64,000 nucleotides of DNA, from positions 1 to 64,000 of the forward strand of contig CAZSKU010000002.1 in the NCBI GenBank assembly GCA_964607515.1, in the 5' to 3' direction. The stretch's first letter is position 1; each line of letters opens with the position of its first letter. This stretch comes from UBA6080 sp964607515. Lineage in GTDB: Bacteria > Fermentibacterota > Fermentibacteria > Fermentibacterales > JCC-6. A program made the translations under genes and the position numbers. Positions 17,074 to 25,764 of this stretch are shown here, one piece after another. A model generated the notes under the pieces. That model was not told the DNA's origin. It worked only from the letters and a program-made list of their open reading frames with translations, and made no database searches.

Positions 17074-18449
17074 GAAAATCCGACCGCGCCTTCATTGCGG
17101 GGCAGATCGCGGCGGACATGCTGGCGGTCCCCCTGGCGGTGCTGGCGACGTGGTATCTCCGGGCGGAGATAATCGCACGATGGCTTCCAAGGTTCGATCA
17201 TCCCCTCCGGGTGTATACCCCGGTAATCCCCTGGGTGGCCCTGATATGGGCGGCCTGTTTCCACGCCGCCGAGTTGTACCGCCCCGTCCGCAGGGGCGAC
17301 GGCATCGCCTCCCTCACCAGGCAGCTCAAAGCGTACTTCATGCTGGCCGTAGCCCTGATGGCCGCCAGCTACCTGGTCAAGATGGATTACTCCAGGATCA
17401 TCCTGTTCATGTTCATAGTCGCTGCATGGCCCATAGACAGCATGCTGCGCCGGGGAGCCGCCTGGCTCTCAGGAAGGCTGGTTCCGGTGAAGGAAGCCCC
17501 CGGAGTGCTGGTGGTGGGTTCCGGGGAGTACGCCGAAAAGGTGATATCGTCACTCCGAAGAATGCCCGGTCCCAGGCACGTCATGACGGGGATCATCACC
17601 GAGGATGGGAAACCCGGCTCCGGTGATGTGTGCGGGGTTCCTGTGCGGGGGAACATCCGCGACCTTCCCCGGCTGGTGACCAGCCTGAAGGCGGACGAGG
17701 TGGTTTTCGCCAGCACCAGTCTGGACAGAACCCAGATCATGGAGGCGATAAACTCCGTAAAGGATGAGAACGTTGTCTTCATGGTGGTGACGGACCTGTT
17801 CCAGATCGCCTCGGGGGCCGGAAGCCTGGAGGAACTCACCAGAATGCCCGTGGTGGAGATCGGGTCAGCCCGGACGGGAACCTACCACAGGACGGCCAAG
17901 CGCCTGCTGGACCTTTCCATATCCTTGCCTCTGACAATCCTTCTGGCCCCACTGATGGCGGTCATATGGCTGCTGCTCCTGGCCGGGGGGAAGGGGGATC
18001 CCCTGTTCAGGCAGAGGAGGGTGGGAAAGCACGGCGTGCCCTTCACCCTCTACAAGTTCAGGACCATGGTTCCCAGGACCGGCGAGTACGAAGTGGCCCC
18101 CCTGAAACCCGGCGACCCCAGGGTCACCCGGATCGGAAAGTTTCTCAGGAAGACAAGCCTGGACGAGCTTCCTCAGCTGTTCAACGTGCTACGGGGGAGC
18201 ATGAGCCTGGTGGGTCCCAGGCCGGAGATGGACTTCATAGTCAGGGAGTACAACGCCTGGCAGAGACGCCGGCTGGACGTGAAGCCCGGGATTACCGGGC
18301 TCTGGCAGGTCATGGGAAGGAAGGACCTCCCCCTCCACGACAATCTGGAGTACGATTTTTACTATATACGCAACCAGTCCCTTATGCTGGACATTGCAAT
18401 ACTCCTGAGAACCGTCTACACTGTGTTGGCCGGAAGGGGAGCCTACTGA
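17070..18449 (+). CDS. Polyprenyl-phosphate glycosylphosphotransferase (WbaP/EpsE-like), initiates the glycan
   Basis: A 459-residue membrane enzyme that transfers a sugar-1-phosphate to undecaprenyl phosphate, starting the repeat unit. It has four to five N-terminal membrane helices, a central NAD/CoA-binding-like domain (VLVVGSGEYAEKVISSL) and a further helix with KRLLDLSISLP. The catalytic bacterial-sugar-transferase domain follows: PLFRQRRVGKHG, LYKFRTM, LRKTSLDELPQLFNVL, MSLVGPRPE and PGITGLWQVMGR. The length fits the full WcaJ/WbaP class. The start is GTG at 17070 in a GTGA overlap. It defines the locus as wzx- or ABC-exported polysaccharide synthesis; a second candidate initiator lies at 21748. 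Confidence 0.93.
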   Translation: MRKSDRAFIAGQIAADMLAVPLAVLATWYLRAEIIARWLPRFDHPLRVYTPVIPWVALIWAACFHAAELYRPVRRGDGIASLTRQLKAYFMLAVALMAASYLVKMDYSRIILFMFIVAAWPIDSMLRRGAAWLSGRLVPVKEAPGVLVVGSGEYAEKVISSLRRMPGPRHVMTGIITEDGKPGSGDVCGVPVRGNIRDLPRLVTSLKADEVVFASTSLDRTQIMEAINSVKDENVVFMVVTDLFQIASGAGSLEELTRMPVVEIGSARTGTYHRTAKRLLDLSISLPLTILLAPLMAVIWLLLLAGGKGDPLFRQRRVGKHGVPFTLYKFRTMVPRTGEYEVAPLKPGDPRVTRIGKFLRKTSLDELPQLFNVLRGSMSLVGPRPEMDFIVREYNAWQRRRLDVKPGITGLWQVMGRKDLPLHDNLEYDFYYIRNQSLMLDIAILLRTVYTVLAGRGAY

Positions 18450-19189
18450 TGCTGATGACTGTGCTGTCGGCGGCTCTGTTGTTCCCTTCCCCGGCGAACT
18501 TGGGCAGGGGGGTTCACCCGGCCGCCTGGGCCTACGGCTCCATGCAGCTTTCGGACGCACCCGCAGGGCTGTCCCGGCTCACCGGTCCCGAAGCCGGGGC
18601 ATGGTTCCGGGGAGTCGAGAACGGCCCCGGAGCCGCGGGACTTGCGGGGGGGCTTCCCCTGGCGGAAGGCAGGTTCGCCGGCGGCCTGTCCGCGTATGCC
18701 GAGGGGGATTTCGCCCGTTTCGGAGCGGTCGCCGGCGGGTCCTGGGTGGTCACTGGAGACCCCATAGGCTTCATGGAGGGGCTCTTCGGTCCAAGCCTGG
18801 TTCTCGGAGCTTCGGGCGGGGTTCTGGAAGAGGGGGACGGAGCCTTTCCCGTGGGAGTCATTTCGGCCCAGTTGTCTCTTTTCCCGTCCTTCGCCCTGGG
18901 CGCTTCGTGCCTATGGAAACGCGGCGAAAGGCCCGAGGGCGATTTCGGTTTCACCCACGTGTTCAACCGGGCGTTCACTCTGAACGCCGGGCTTTCAGGG
19001 TCCGACCCTGAGATCGGAGCGGTGCTCACGGTTTCCCCGGGGTTGAGCATCAGCGCCGGAACGGGCGGGTCCCTCTGGCATTCAGGTGTATCCGTCAAAA
19101 CAGGCCCCTGGACGGCCGATGCGGCGGTTGCGGCCTCCCGGGAGGAAATCTCCGGAGGCGCCGGGCTCAGCTGGAGCCCCGGATGGTAG
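18449..19189 (+). CDS. Secreted, probably outer-membrane beta-rich protein of unknown function
   Basis: A 246-residue protein that I do not recognise. It begins with a short signal peptide (MLMTVLSAALLFPSPA) and continues as glycine-rich, alternating hydrophobic/polar strands with no cysteine cluster, a pattern like PorV or other beta-barrel proteins. The opening GVHPAAWAYGSMQLSDAPAG resembles the start of PorV/PorQ-type outer-membrane proteins, but that is weak evidence. The ATG at 18449 overlaps the preceding stop by one base (TGATG). Its place at the end of the glycosyltransferases suggests a role in moving or anchoring the polymer at the outer membrane. Confidence 0.6.
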   Translation: MLMTVLSAALLFPSPANLGRGVHPAAWAYGSMQLSDAPAGLSRLTGPEAGAWFRGVENGPGAAGLAGGLPLAEGRFAGGLSAYAEGDFARFGAVAGGSWVVTGDPIGFMEGLFGPSLVLGASGGVLEEGDGAFPVGVISAQLSLFPSFALGASCLWKRGERPEGDFGFTHVFNRAFTLNAGLSGSDPEIGAVLTVSPGLSISAGTGGSLWHSGVSVKTGPWTADAAVAASREEISGGAGLSWSPGW

Positions 19190-20340
19190 CGCTCCTGGCG
19201 ATGCTCCTGCTGCAGCCGGCCCCGCGGGAAGTCTCCTTCCGGGCCGGGGTCGGTTTCTTCGGGTACGCCGGGGCAGACCTGGAGACGGGCCCTGGAACCC
19301 TGGGTGTTGACAGCGTGGCCCTGTTTCCCTCGCTTTCCCTTAAGGGCGAGGGATACTCCCTGGTCTCGGTCTTCAGGACGGCCCCCACGGATTCCCTGGA
19401 CAGATTCAGAGTCCTGCAGGCCGGCGGGCTGGTCAGGCTTCCCGGTTCGCCCTGGGTCGGGGCGGGAGCCTTCCACGGGGCCGATGCGCCTTTCGTCTTC
19501 GGGCTGGACCGACCCTGGCTGGAGAGGGACGACGGCTCCCGGGACAGCCTGGTCTGGTGCGGTTTCGAGGCCGGTGGGATACTGGGCTTTACCGGGTTCT
19601 ACGGGGTTTTCCGGCCCGGAACCGGAGACAGCCTGGTGTGGACGGGAGTCCGGTCGCCGTGGCTGGGATTCGCCCAGTTCTGGTGGGACGGCTTTCGGGG
19701 ATCCGAGGAGATGAACACCCTCTCAGGAATGGTCCATCTCGGGGCTGTCACCCCGTGGTTCAGCGTATGCGATTCCTCAGGTCTCAGACGGGCCGACGCG
19801 GAGGTCCGGGGCTATTCTCCCGTCCAAGGGCTTTCCACCGTTCCGTGGGTGCACTACTCCGGTGCGGACAGCACCGCTGCGGGGGTAAAGCTCCTCTTTT
19901 CCGGAGAGGGGACGGCCCAGGCGGGATTTCTCAAACTCGGCCATCCTCTTCAGGAGAGGGGTTCCTTCGCCGGAACCCTTGGGTACTTCATGAGAAGCAT
20001 GGCTGGAATGCACTGGAACGCCGGGGCGGGAGTATCGGGAGAAGAATTCTGGTCCGTAACCCTCCGGGGTGATTATCCTTCGGTGCCAGGAAGCTTCGGA
20101 GCCGGGGTGACGGTCAACCAGGACAGCACCAGGGCCTGTTGCTCGGCGGGTTACGCCCCGGTTCCGGGTGTTTCCGCCGGACTCTGCCTGGAAGCGGACC
20201 TTTTCAGCGACAGCCCGGACCCTTCGGGAACGGTGACCCTGTCCGGAGCCAGGGGGTGGATCACCCTGCTGGCGGGATACACATGGAGCCGGGACGAGAG
20301 CAGTCTCAATCTGGAAATCGGAGGTTGGCTGGGTCCATGA
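19183..20340 (+). CDS. Secreted beta-strand-rich protein, probable outer-membrane barrel
   Basis: A 385-residue protein of unknown function. It has a short hydrophobic N-terminus (VALLAMLLL) and then many short alternating strands ending in aromatic residues, for example FGYAGADLE, WVGAGAFHG and ITLLAGYTW, which is the look of a transmembrane beta-barrel. The last residues (LNLEIGGWLGP) could be a final strand, though a terminal Phe is absent. It overlaps the preceding gene by seven bases, with GGAG just upstream of the ATG. It shares style and position with that gene, so the two may form a pair. No domain can be named. Confidence 0.55.
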   Translation: MVALLAMLLLQPAPREVSFRAGVGFFGYAGADLETGPGTLGVDSVALFPSLSLKGEGYSLVSVFRTAPTDSLDRFRVLQAGGLVRLPGSPWVGAGAFHGADAPFVFGLDRPWLERDDGSRDSLVWCGFEAGGILGFTGFYGVFRPGTGDSLVWTGVRSPWLGFAQFWWDGFRGSEEMNTLSGMVHLGAVTPWFSVCDSSGLRRADAEVRGYSPVQGLSTVPWVHYSGADSTAAGVKLLFSGEGTAQAGFLKLGHPLQERGSFAGTLGYFMRSMAGMHWNAGAGVSGEEFWSVTLRGDYPSVPGSFGAGVTVNQDSTRACCSAGYAPVPGVSAGLCLEADLFSDSPDPSGTVTLSGARGWITLLAGYTWSRDESSLNLEIGGWLGP

Positions 20341-20702
20341 AGCACGCCTTTGCTCTTCTTCTGGCCCTCCTGTGCGGATGCAGCGCCTTGATTCCCGCGG
20401 AATCGGTTTCCTCGCCCCGGGAACTCGCCCTGTTTCTTCCCGGCGCGTCCAGGGTCCAACTGGTGGCGGACTGGAACCGCTGGGGCGGCGCTGAAGGGCC
20501 TTCCGGACGGTTCGAGCCCTGGGTGGACGCCATGACCGAAACCTCCGAGGGTCTGTGGACGGCCCGGATTCCGGAGGACCTTCCCCGGGGCCGCTACCGG
20601 TACGCTTTCCTGGTGGAAGGCCTCAGGGTGGTTCCCGACCCGCTTTGTCCCGACCGGTCCGTCTGGAAGGGCTACGACGTCTCCGTGCTGGTGGTGAGAT
20701 AG
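20337..20702 (+). CDS. Small lipoprotein with a glycogen-binding-like (CBM48/isoamylase N-terminal) domain
   Basis: A 121-residue lipoprotein. The signal peptide ends in LLALLCGC, a usable lipobox with the lipidated Cys at about residue 15. The body reads FLPGASRVQLVADWNRWGG, LWTARIPEDLPRGRYRYAF and VPDPLCPD. This matches the E-set fold of AMPK-type or isoamylase-N carbohydrate-binding modules (V.L.GDFN.W, then W....LP.G.Y.Y.F..DG....DP). It could bind alpha-glucan or the exported polymer at the membrane surface. The start is ATG in an ATGA overlap. The fold call is fairly good; ligand and partner are inference. The next gene is a sugar-type ABC ATPase. Confidence 0.72.
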   Translation: MKHAFALLLALLCGCSALIPAESVSSPRELALFLPGASRVQLVADWNRWGGAEGPSGRFEPWVDAMTETSEGLWTARIPEDLPRGRYRYAFLVEGLRVVPDPLCPDRSVWKGYDVSVLVVR

Positions 20703-20704
20703 CC

Positions 20705-21751
20705 GTGGCTTCCGTGACCTTCCGGGAGGTGGGCAAATGTTACGAGGAAGGGGTGCCGGTGCTCTCGGACATCTCCCTAGCCGTGGGGGACGGTGAGTTC
20801 CTGGTTCTGGTCGGCCCCAGCGGCTGCGGAAAATCGACGCTTCTCAGAATTCTCTCCGGCCTCACCGAGCCCACTTCCGGCAGGGTATTCATCGGTGACC
20901 GGGACGTGACTGACGTTCCTCCGGGAGACCGGAACATAGCCATGGTGTTTCAGAACTACGCCCTGTATCCCCACATGACGGTGTACGACAATCTGGCCTT
21001 CGGACTCAGAATGAGAAAGGCGCCCCGCCCCCTGATCCAGACCACGGTGCGGAAAACCGCGGATATCCTGGGGATAGGAGCCCTGCTCATGAGAAAGCCC
21101 CGGGAGCTGTCCGGCGGCCAGAAGCAGAGGGTCGCCCTGGGAAGGGCCATGGTCAGGGAGCCGCAGGTGTTCCTTTTCGACGAGCCACTGTCGAACCTGG
21201 ACGCCGGGCTGCGGGTGAGTATGCGAAACGAGCTGGCGAGCCTCCATCGAAGGCTCTCCACCACCATGATCTTCGTCACCCACGATCAGTCCGAGGCCAT
21301 GACCCTGGGCGACAGGATAGCGGTGATGGATCACGGGCGGATACAGCAGGCGGCGCCTCCCCTGGAGATCTACCGGAACCCGTGCAACACCTTCGTGGCC
21401 GGATTCATAGGCAGCCCCCGGATCAACCTGCTCAAGGGTACGGTTCTGGACGGGGTCTGCAGGATTTCCGGAGGCTCGGTGCCGGCTCCGGGGATTCCCG
21501 ACGGCGAGTGCGTGGTGGGGGTGAGGCCTGAGCATGTGCTGCCCGACCCTGCGGGAAGCTTCAGGGGCGGAGTAAGGTTCCTGGAAACCCTGGGGAACGA
21601 AGTTATAATTCACCTCGATACGGAGGTTGATGGGTTGAGGTGCCGCTGCGGACCCGAAGTGGAAGCCAGGGTCGGCGATGAATTGACCTTCGCTCTGAAG
21701 CCCTCCGGGTGTATCTTTTTCGAAACCGACGGAATGAGGATCTACCCGTGA
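20705..21751 (+). CDS. MalK/UgpC-type ABC transporter ATPase
   Basis: A 348-residue ATPase of the carbohydrate-uptake CUT1 class. Walker A is GPSGCGKST, the Q-loop is MVFQNYALYPHMTVYDN, the signature is LSGGQKQRVALGRAMVREP, Walker B is VFLFDEPLSNLD and the H-loop is VTHDQSEAMTLGDR. A C-terminal TOBE-type regulatory domain is present (VVGVRPEHVLPD). I placed the start at GTG 20705, giving MASVTFREVGKCYE, the family's normal N-terminus. No permease or solute-binding gene lies nearby, so it either energises a transporter encoded elsewhere (MalK-type ATPases can be shared) or has another partner. Confidence 0.92.
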   Translation: MASVTFREVGKCYEEGVPVLSDISLAVGDGEFLVLVGPSGCGKSTLLRILSGLTEPTSGRVFIGDRDVTDVPPGDRNIAMVFQNYALYPHMTVYDNLAFGLRMRKAPRPLIQTTVRKTADILGIGALLMRKPRELSGGQKQRVALGRAMVREPQVFLFDEPLSNLDAGLRVSMRNELASLHRRLSTTMIFVTHDQSEAMTLGDRIAVMDHGRIQQAAPPLEIYRNPCNTFVAGFIGSPRINLLKGTVLDGVCRISGGSVPAPGIPDGECVVGVRPEHVLPDPAGSFRGGVRFLETLGNEVIIHLDTEVDGLRCRCGPEVEARVGDELTFALKPSGCIFFETDGMRIYP

Positions 21752-22839
21752 CATTGCTTCCCGTGTTCACAGCCCTCGCCGGGGCTTTCCTGGTATCCGC
21801 GGTACTGACACCGGCGGCCCGGAGGGTCGCGCTGAGGCTGAATTTCGTGGACCGTCCCGGCAAGGAACAGAAGGGCCATCTCAAGCCAACCCCCCTGCTG
21901 GGGGGCGTTGCGCTGTTCCTTTCCTTCACCGCCGCCGTGGTGGCGGGTCATTTCGCCTGGCCGAACCTCACCGAGGGGGTGGTCAGCGACACCCCCCTGA
22001 ACTGGAACTCCCTGTCGGTCATGATGATCATCGGCTCCACGCTGATGCTGCTGACCGGGCTTCTGGACGACATCGTAGGGATGACACCAGGGGTGAAACT
22101 CCTGTTCCACACCATCACCGCGCTGCTGGTGGGGCTCTACTTCGTGGTGGAGGGAGCCAGCCTCAGTCTCTTCCTCGACAACTCAAGCCTGTCCCTCCTG
22201 GCCGCTCCGGTGACGTTGCTCTGGCTGGTGGGCATAACCAACTCGGTGAACCTGCTGGACCATTCCGACGGGGTCTGTGCGGGGACCTCCGCCATAGCGG
22301 CCCTTTTCTTCGCGGTGGTGAACATCCTTCACGGCAACATGGCGGTGGCTTTCCTGGCCGCAAGCCTGGCGGGGGCCTCCCTGGGGTTCCTTCTCTACAA
22401 CTTCCCCCCGGCGGGGATCTTCATGGGCGACGGCGGCAGCAACCTCCTGGGGTTCATGCTGGCGGTCATCGCCGTACTGGGGGTGTACACCCCGGAAGGC
22501 TCCATCCGGGAACTGGCGGTCATGTCCCCCCTGCTCATACTGGCGGTGCCCATTATCGACACCCTGCTGGTGATGCTCTACAGGAGGAGCAAACACGCCC
22601 CCCTCATGAAGGGCGACAGGAACCATCTGACCCACCGCCTCACCCGGGTGGGGCTGACCCTCAGGGAATCGGTTCTGCTCCTTTACCTTCTGGGAATTCT
22701 AATGGGCATCCAGGCCCTTCTGCTTCCCACCCTCAGACCTTACCAGGCGGTGCTCCTGTTCTTCCACGCCCTGGGGCTGGTCGGGCTCATGGCCTTTCTT
22801 CTGCAGAAGAGTGAAGCCAGGGGAGGCAACCAGAGGTGA
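21748..22839 (+). CDS. WecA/TagO/MraY-family undecaprenyl-phosphate GlcNAc-1-phosphate transferase
   Basis: A 363-residue polytopic enzyme of the polyprenyl-phosphate N-acetylhexosamine-1-phosphate transferase family. Conserved stretches are DRPGKEQKGHLKPTPLLGG, LTGLLDD, TNSVNLLDHSDGVCAG, GIFMGDGGSNLLGF and RNHLTHRLTRVG. The NLLDHSDG segment is a slight variant of the usual N..N..DG.DG pattern. It would start a glycan on undecaprenyl phosphate from UDP-GlcNAc. With the WbaP-like gene at 17070 the locus has two possible initiators. The start is GTG at 21748 (GTGA overlap, AGGA seven bases upstream). Confidence 0.9.
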   Translation: MTLLPVFTALAGAFLVSAVLTPAARRVALRLNFVDRPGKEQKGHLKPTPLLGGVALFLSFTAAVVAGHFAWPNLTEGVVSDTPLNWNSLSVMMIIGSTLMLLTGLLDDIVGMTPGVKLLFHTITALLVGLYFVVEGASLSLFLDNSSLSLLAAPVTLLWLVGITNSVNLLDHSDGVCAGTSAIAALFFAVVNILHGNMAVAFLAASLAGASLGFLLYNFPPAGIFMGDGGSNLLGFMLAVIAVLGVYTPEGSIRELAVMSPLLILAVPIIDTLLVMLYRRSKHAPLMKGDRNHLTHRLTRVGLTLRESVLLLYLLGILMGIQALLLPTLRPYQAVLLFFHALGLVGLMAFLLQKSEARGGNQR

Positions 22840-25703
22840 AGCTTTCCCGGGCTGCGGCCGTCTTCCTGGTGGTAATGGGCTCCCTGGTGGTTTTCAGCGT
22901 CTCCACGAACAGCAGAAACAGCATCCTGATAAAGGAATACCTCTACGTCGCGGGAGGATCCCTGGCGGGGCTTGTTCTTGGAATCCTGGTCCTGACGGGC
23001 ACGCCGCTTCATCTGGGAAGGATCCCCCGGTCCGCCGCCGGAGCGCTGCTGCTGGTGGTTCTCCTGATGCTGGCGGTGCATCTTCTGGGGCCGATCTCCA
23101 GCGTGAACGGCCCCTTCACCATGGCCTCACTGACGGCACTGGCCCTGCTGGGGGCCTTCGGCGCGGCCACGATCACGCCAAGGCACCGACTGAACGCCGC
23201 CCTGGCGATGACGGTGATATCCATGGCCGTGTTCCTGTACGCGCTTCTGCAGGGCCTCGGGGTAAGCCTGTTCCCCTGGGACGCCGGGCTTACCCGGACC
23301 GGCAGGGTGTCGGGTTCCCTGGGTAACCCGAACCTTCTGGGCGCATACTCCGCGGCGATGATTCCGCTGGGCGCATCGGCGATACTCGCCGGGGCCGGAT
23401 GGAAGAGGAGCCGGGCGGTTCTGGCCGGGCTGTTCGTCCTGACCGCTGTGGCCGCGGTGATCGAGAGCGGAACCAGGGGAAGCCTGATCGGGGTGTTTTC
23501 CGGCGCCGTTTTCATGGCGGCCTGGCTTCTTGCCCGGCCCGGGGTGTCCCGGAGGAACAGGATTCTGGCACCGGCGGCCGCCGGGCTGCTGGTGGCCTTG
23601 TCGGTGCTGCCCATGCGCTCCAGGGTCTCCGAGGTCTTCAGGGATCAGGGTGAATCGGGAACCGCCCAGGTAAGAAAGGTGATCTGGTCCGGAGGGCTGG
23701 AGTCGTTCCGGGAGCGACCCCTGGCGGGATGGGGTCCGGGAAGCTTTCAGATCGTTTTTCCCAGGTACCGCGATCCCCGCTACAGCATTCTGGGCGTGAG
23801 CCACAACACGCTCCACGCCCACTGCGAATACATCGAGATACTGGGGGACATCGGGATCGCGGGGCTTTTCCTCTGGGGGGTGTTCGGGGTGTCCATGGCC
23901 CGCCGGATGAAGGGCGCCGGGCTTCTGACCGCGGGTGCCGCGGCGGGAGCGGTTTCCATGCTGGCGGAAAACCTGGTGTCGGTCTCCCTTAGGTGGCCGC
24001 CCACGGCATGGCTGTTCGCTTTCCTGTGTACGGTCTACCTGACGGGGGGCGATGACAGGGCCGCCAGGCCGTCGAAGACCACCGGGGTGTTCCTGGGTTC
24101 AGGTCTCGTGATCGTATCGTCGCTTCTGGGCATCGTCTGCCTGAGTATCTACCCTGGTGCGATGGAAGCGGCCCGGCTGGTTTTTTCAGGCAAGGACTAC
24201 CACCTCACCGCCACCGAGTCGCCCATGAATTCGGCCTCGAGCTTCGCCAGGGCCTTCGTGACCACCGGCGATCCGAACGCCGCCGCGGGGGTGACCAGCG
24301 CATGGGCCTCCGCCACGCTCCACGCCGACAGCGCCATTGCCCTGTGCGGCAGGGCGGTGCAGGCCGACAGCTCGGACCTGAGCGCCCGGTACGCCCTGGG
24401 CAGCGCGTACCTTACCAGGGCGATACTGGCGAACCCCACGGATCCCAACGTGGCCACCGCTCTGCAGTACAACGGGCGTATCCGTCCCGACCCGGCGGCG
24501 TCCAGAAGGTATAACCAACTGGGTATGGACACCTACAACGCGCTCACCTCAATGGCGCCCGACTATGCTGAGACCCACAACAACCTGGCCATCGGATACC
24601 TGGCCCTGGGCAACGCTCCGGCCTGTCTCGAGGAGCTTTACGTTGCCTGGAGGCTTCACGGCCACCGCCGGCCCGACTACTTCCAGCAGACCCTTCGAAT
24701 GAACCGGGTGGTCCCCGGAAGCCGCGGGGCGGCGCTGCTGATATGGAGCCACCTTCTGGAGGAGCTGGATACCATCGTTTCCGACGGAAGGAACGCCAAA
24801 GCCGGTGTTCACATGGAAAACCTGGTGATGATCTCCTGGTTCCTGGAGAGGGCATCCGGTTCCTCCGGGGATTTTTCGGGGGAGTTGACACTGCTGGCCG
24901 GTGAATACGGACAGGACCTCCCTCGAACCCTCGACAGCATCTCCGCCGCGAGCCCCTCCCCCGACAGCCTTTACACATCGGCAATGATGCTTCTGCAAAC
25001 TGGAAGCGTCCATCAGGGGCTGCCCCTGATGGTCCGGCTTCATGAACTGCAGAACGGGCCCGGCGCCGTGGCGCCCACGGCATGGCCGGACCGGGGGTCC
25101 GGATACCAGGCTTCCGCCGACGCCGTGGTAGAACTTAACTGGGTCCGGGAGGTGTGGGACCCGGCTTTCTCGGAACTGGTGAACCTTCTGCGGGCCGACC
25201 AGATCGTGAACTCGGCCCTTAACCTGGCCACGGGGCAGATGGCCTCCTCCGTCAGGCCGGAGGTCCGGGAGACGCTGGAGGCCATGAGCTCCCTTCTCGG
25301 AGGACCTGGAGCGGCGGTCCGGGCCGGTTCATCCAGACCCTGGCTTCCCGGCTCCATGGCTGACCGACTCGAAACGTCCCTTCAGGAGGAAGCGGAGGCC
25401 GACCCTGGGAATCCGGCTCCGGTGCTGCTTCAGCTCCGGTTCTACTTCCTGGGCGTGACATCCTTCTGGTGGGAAGGATCCGTTTTCTTCAGGGAACAGA
25501 ACGGCTACCTGCTGGACAGGCTTTTCGCCTCCCGGGACGAGGCTGCCCGTCTGCTGGGATCCGAATCCTCGGCGGAGATCAACAGGGTACTGGAGGAGGA
25601 GACCCGGAGGGTGGAGTCGCTGGTGCCCCCCGTCAACCTTCATGTACTGGACGACCTGAGACGGGATCTGGCGGGGATGCTCCCCCGGACGCCGCCCCCC
25701 TGA
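22836..25703 (+). CDS. O-antigen-ligase-like membrane protein with long periplasmic/TPR-like tail
   Basis: A 955-residue protein. The first half has about 12 membrane helices and the large-loop signature of the Wzy_C/O-antigen-ligase family: GRVSGSLGNPNLLGAYSA, IESGTRGSLIGVF, GWGPGSFQIVFPRYRDP and SHNTLHAHCEYIEILGDIGI. The second half, from about residue 430, is soluble and helical, with TPR-like patches (LSARYALGSAYLTRAIL, AETHNNLAIGYLALGNAPA). Proteins of this kind polymerise or ligate undecaprenyl-linked glycans at the periplasmic face, or glycosylate proteins. The start is GTG in a GTGA overlap. It closes the polysaccharide run; the next gene has its own promoter. Confidence 0.85.
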   Translation: MKLSRAAAVFLVVMGSLVVFSVSTNSRNSILIKEYLYVAGGSLAGLVLGILVLTGTPLHLGRIPRSAAGALLLVVLLMLAVHLLGPISSVNGPFTMASLTALALLGAFGAATITPRHRLNAALAMTVISMAVFLYALLQGLGVSLFPWDAGLTRTGRVSGSLGNPNLLGAYSAAMIPLGASAILAGAGWKRSRAVLAGLFVLTAVAAVIESGTRGSLIGVFSGAVFMAAWLLARPGVSRRNRILAPAAAGLLVALSVLPMRSRVSEVFRDQGESGTAQVRKVIWSGGLESFRERPLAGWGPGSFQIVFPRYRDPRYSILGVSHNTLHAHCEYIEILGDIGIAGLFLWGVFGVSMARRMKGAGLLTAGAAAGAVSMLAENLVSVSLRWPPTAWLFAFLCTVYLTGGDDRAARPSKTTGVFLGSGLVIVSSLLGIVCLSIYPGAMEAARLVFSGKDYHLTATESPMNSASSFARAFVTTGDPNAAAGVTSAWASATLHADSAIALCGRAVQADSSDLSARYALGSAYLTRAILANPTDPNVATALQYNGRIRPDPAASRRYNQLGMDTYNALTSMAPDYAETHNNLAIGYLALGNAPACLEELYVAWRLHGHRRPDYFQQTLRMNRVVPGSRGAALLIWSHLLEELDTIVSDGRNAKAGVHMENLVMISWFLERASGSSGDFSGELTLLAGEYGQDLPRTLDSISAASPSPDSLYTSAMMLLQTGSVHQGLPLMVRLHELQNGPGAVAPTAWPDRGSGYQASADAVVELNWVREVWDPAFSELVNLLRADQIVNSALNLATGQMASSVRPEVRETLEAMSSLLGGPGAAVRAGSSRPWLPGSMADRLETSLQEEAEADPGNPAPVLLQLRFYFLGVTSFWWEGSVFFREQNGYLLDRLFASRDEAARLLGSESSAEINRVLEEETRRVESLVPPVNLHVLDDLRRDLAGMLPRTPPP

Positions 25704-25710
25704 GCCGCCC

Positions 25711-25739
25711 TTGTCCCGGCTGATTGGCCGGGTTATATT
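25711..25739 (+). promoter_or_regulatory. Promoter of the rimP-nusA-infB operon
   Basis: TTGTCC at 25711-25716 and TATATT at 25734-25739 are separated by exactly 17 bases, matching a sigma-70-type promoter in four and five of six positions. Transcription would start near 25746, leaving a leader of about 75 bases before rimP. It sits just after the stop codon of the O-antigen-ligase-like gene, at the change from envelope to translation genes. Confidence 0.7.
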
Positions 25740-25764
25740 TACGCACGTATAGGTGTGAGCCGTA

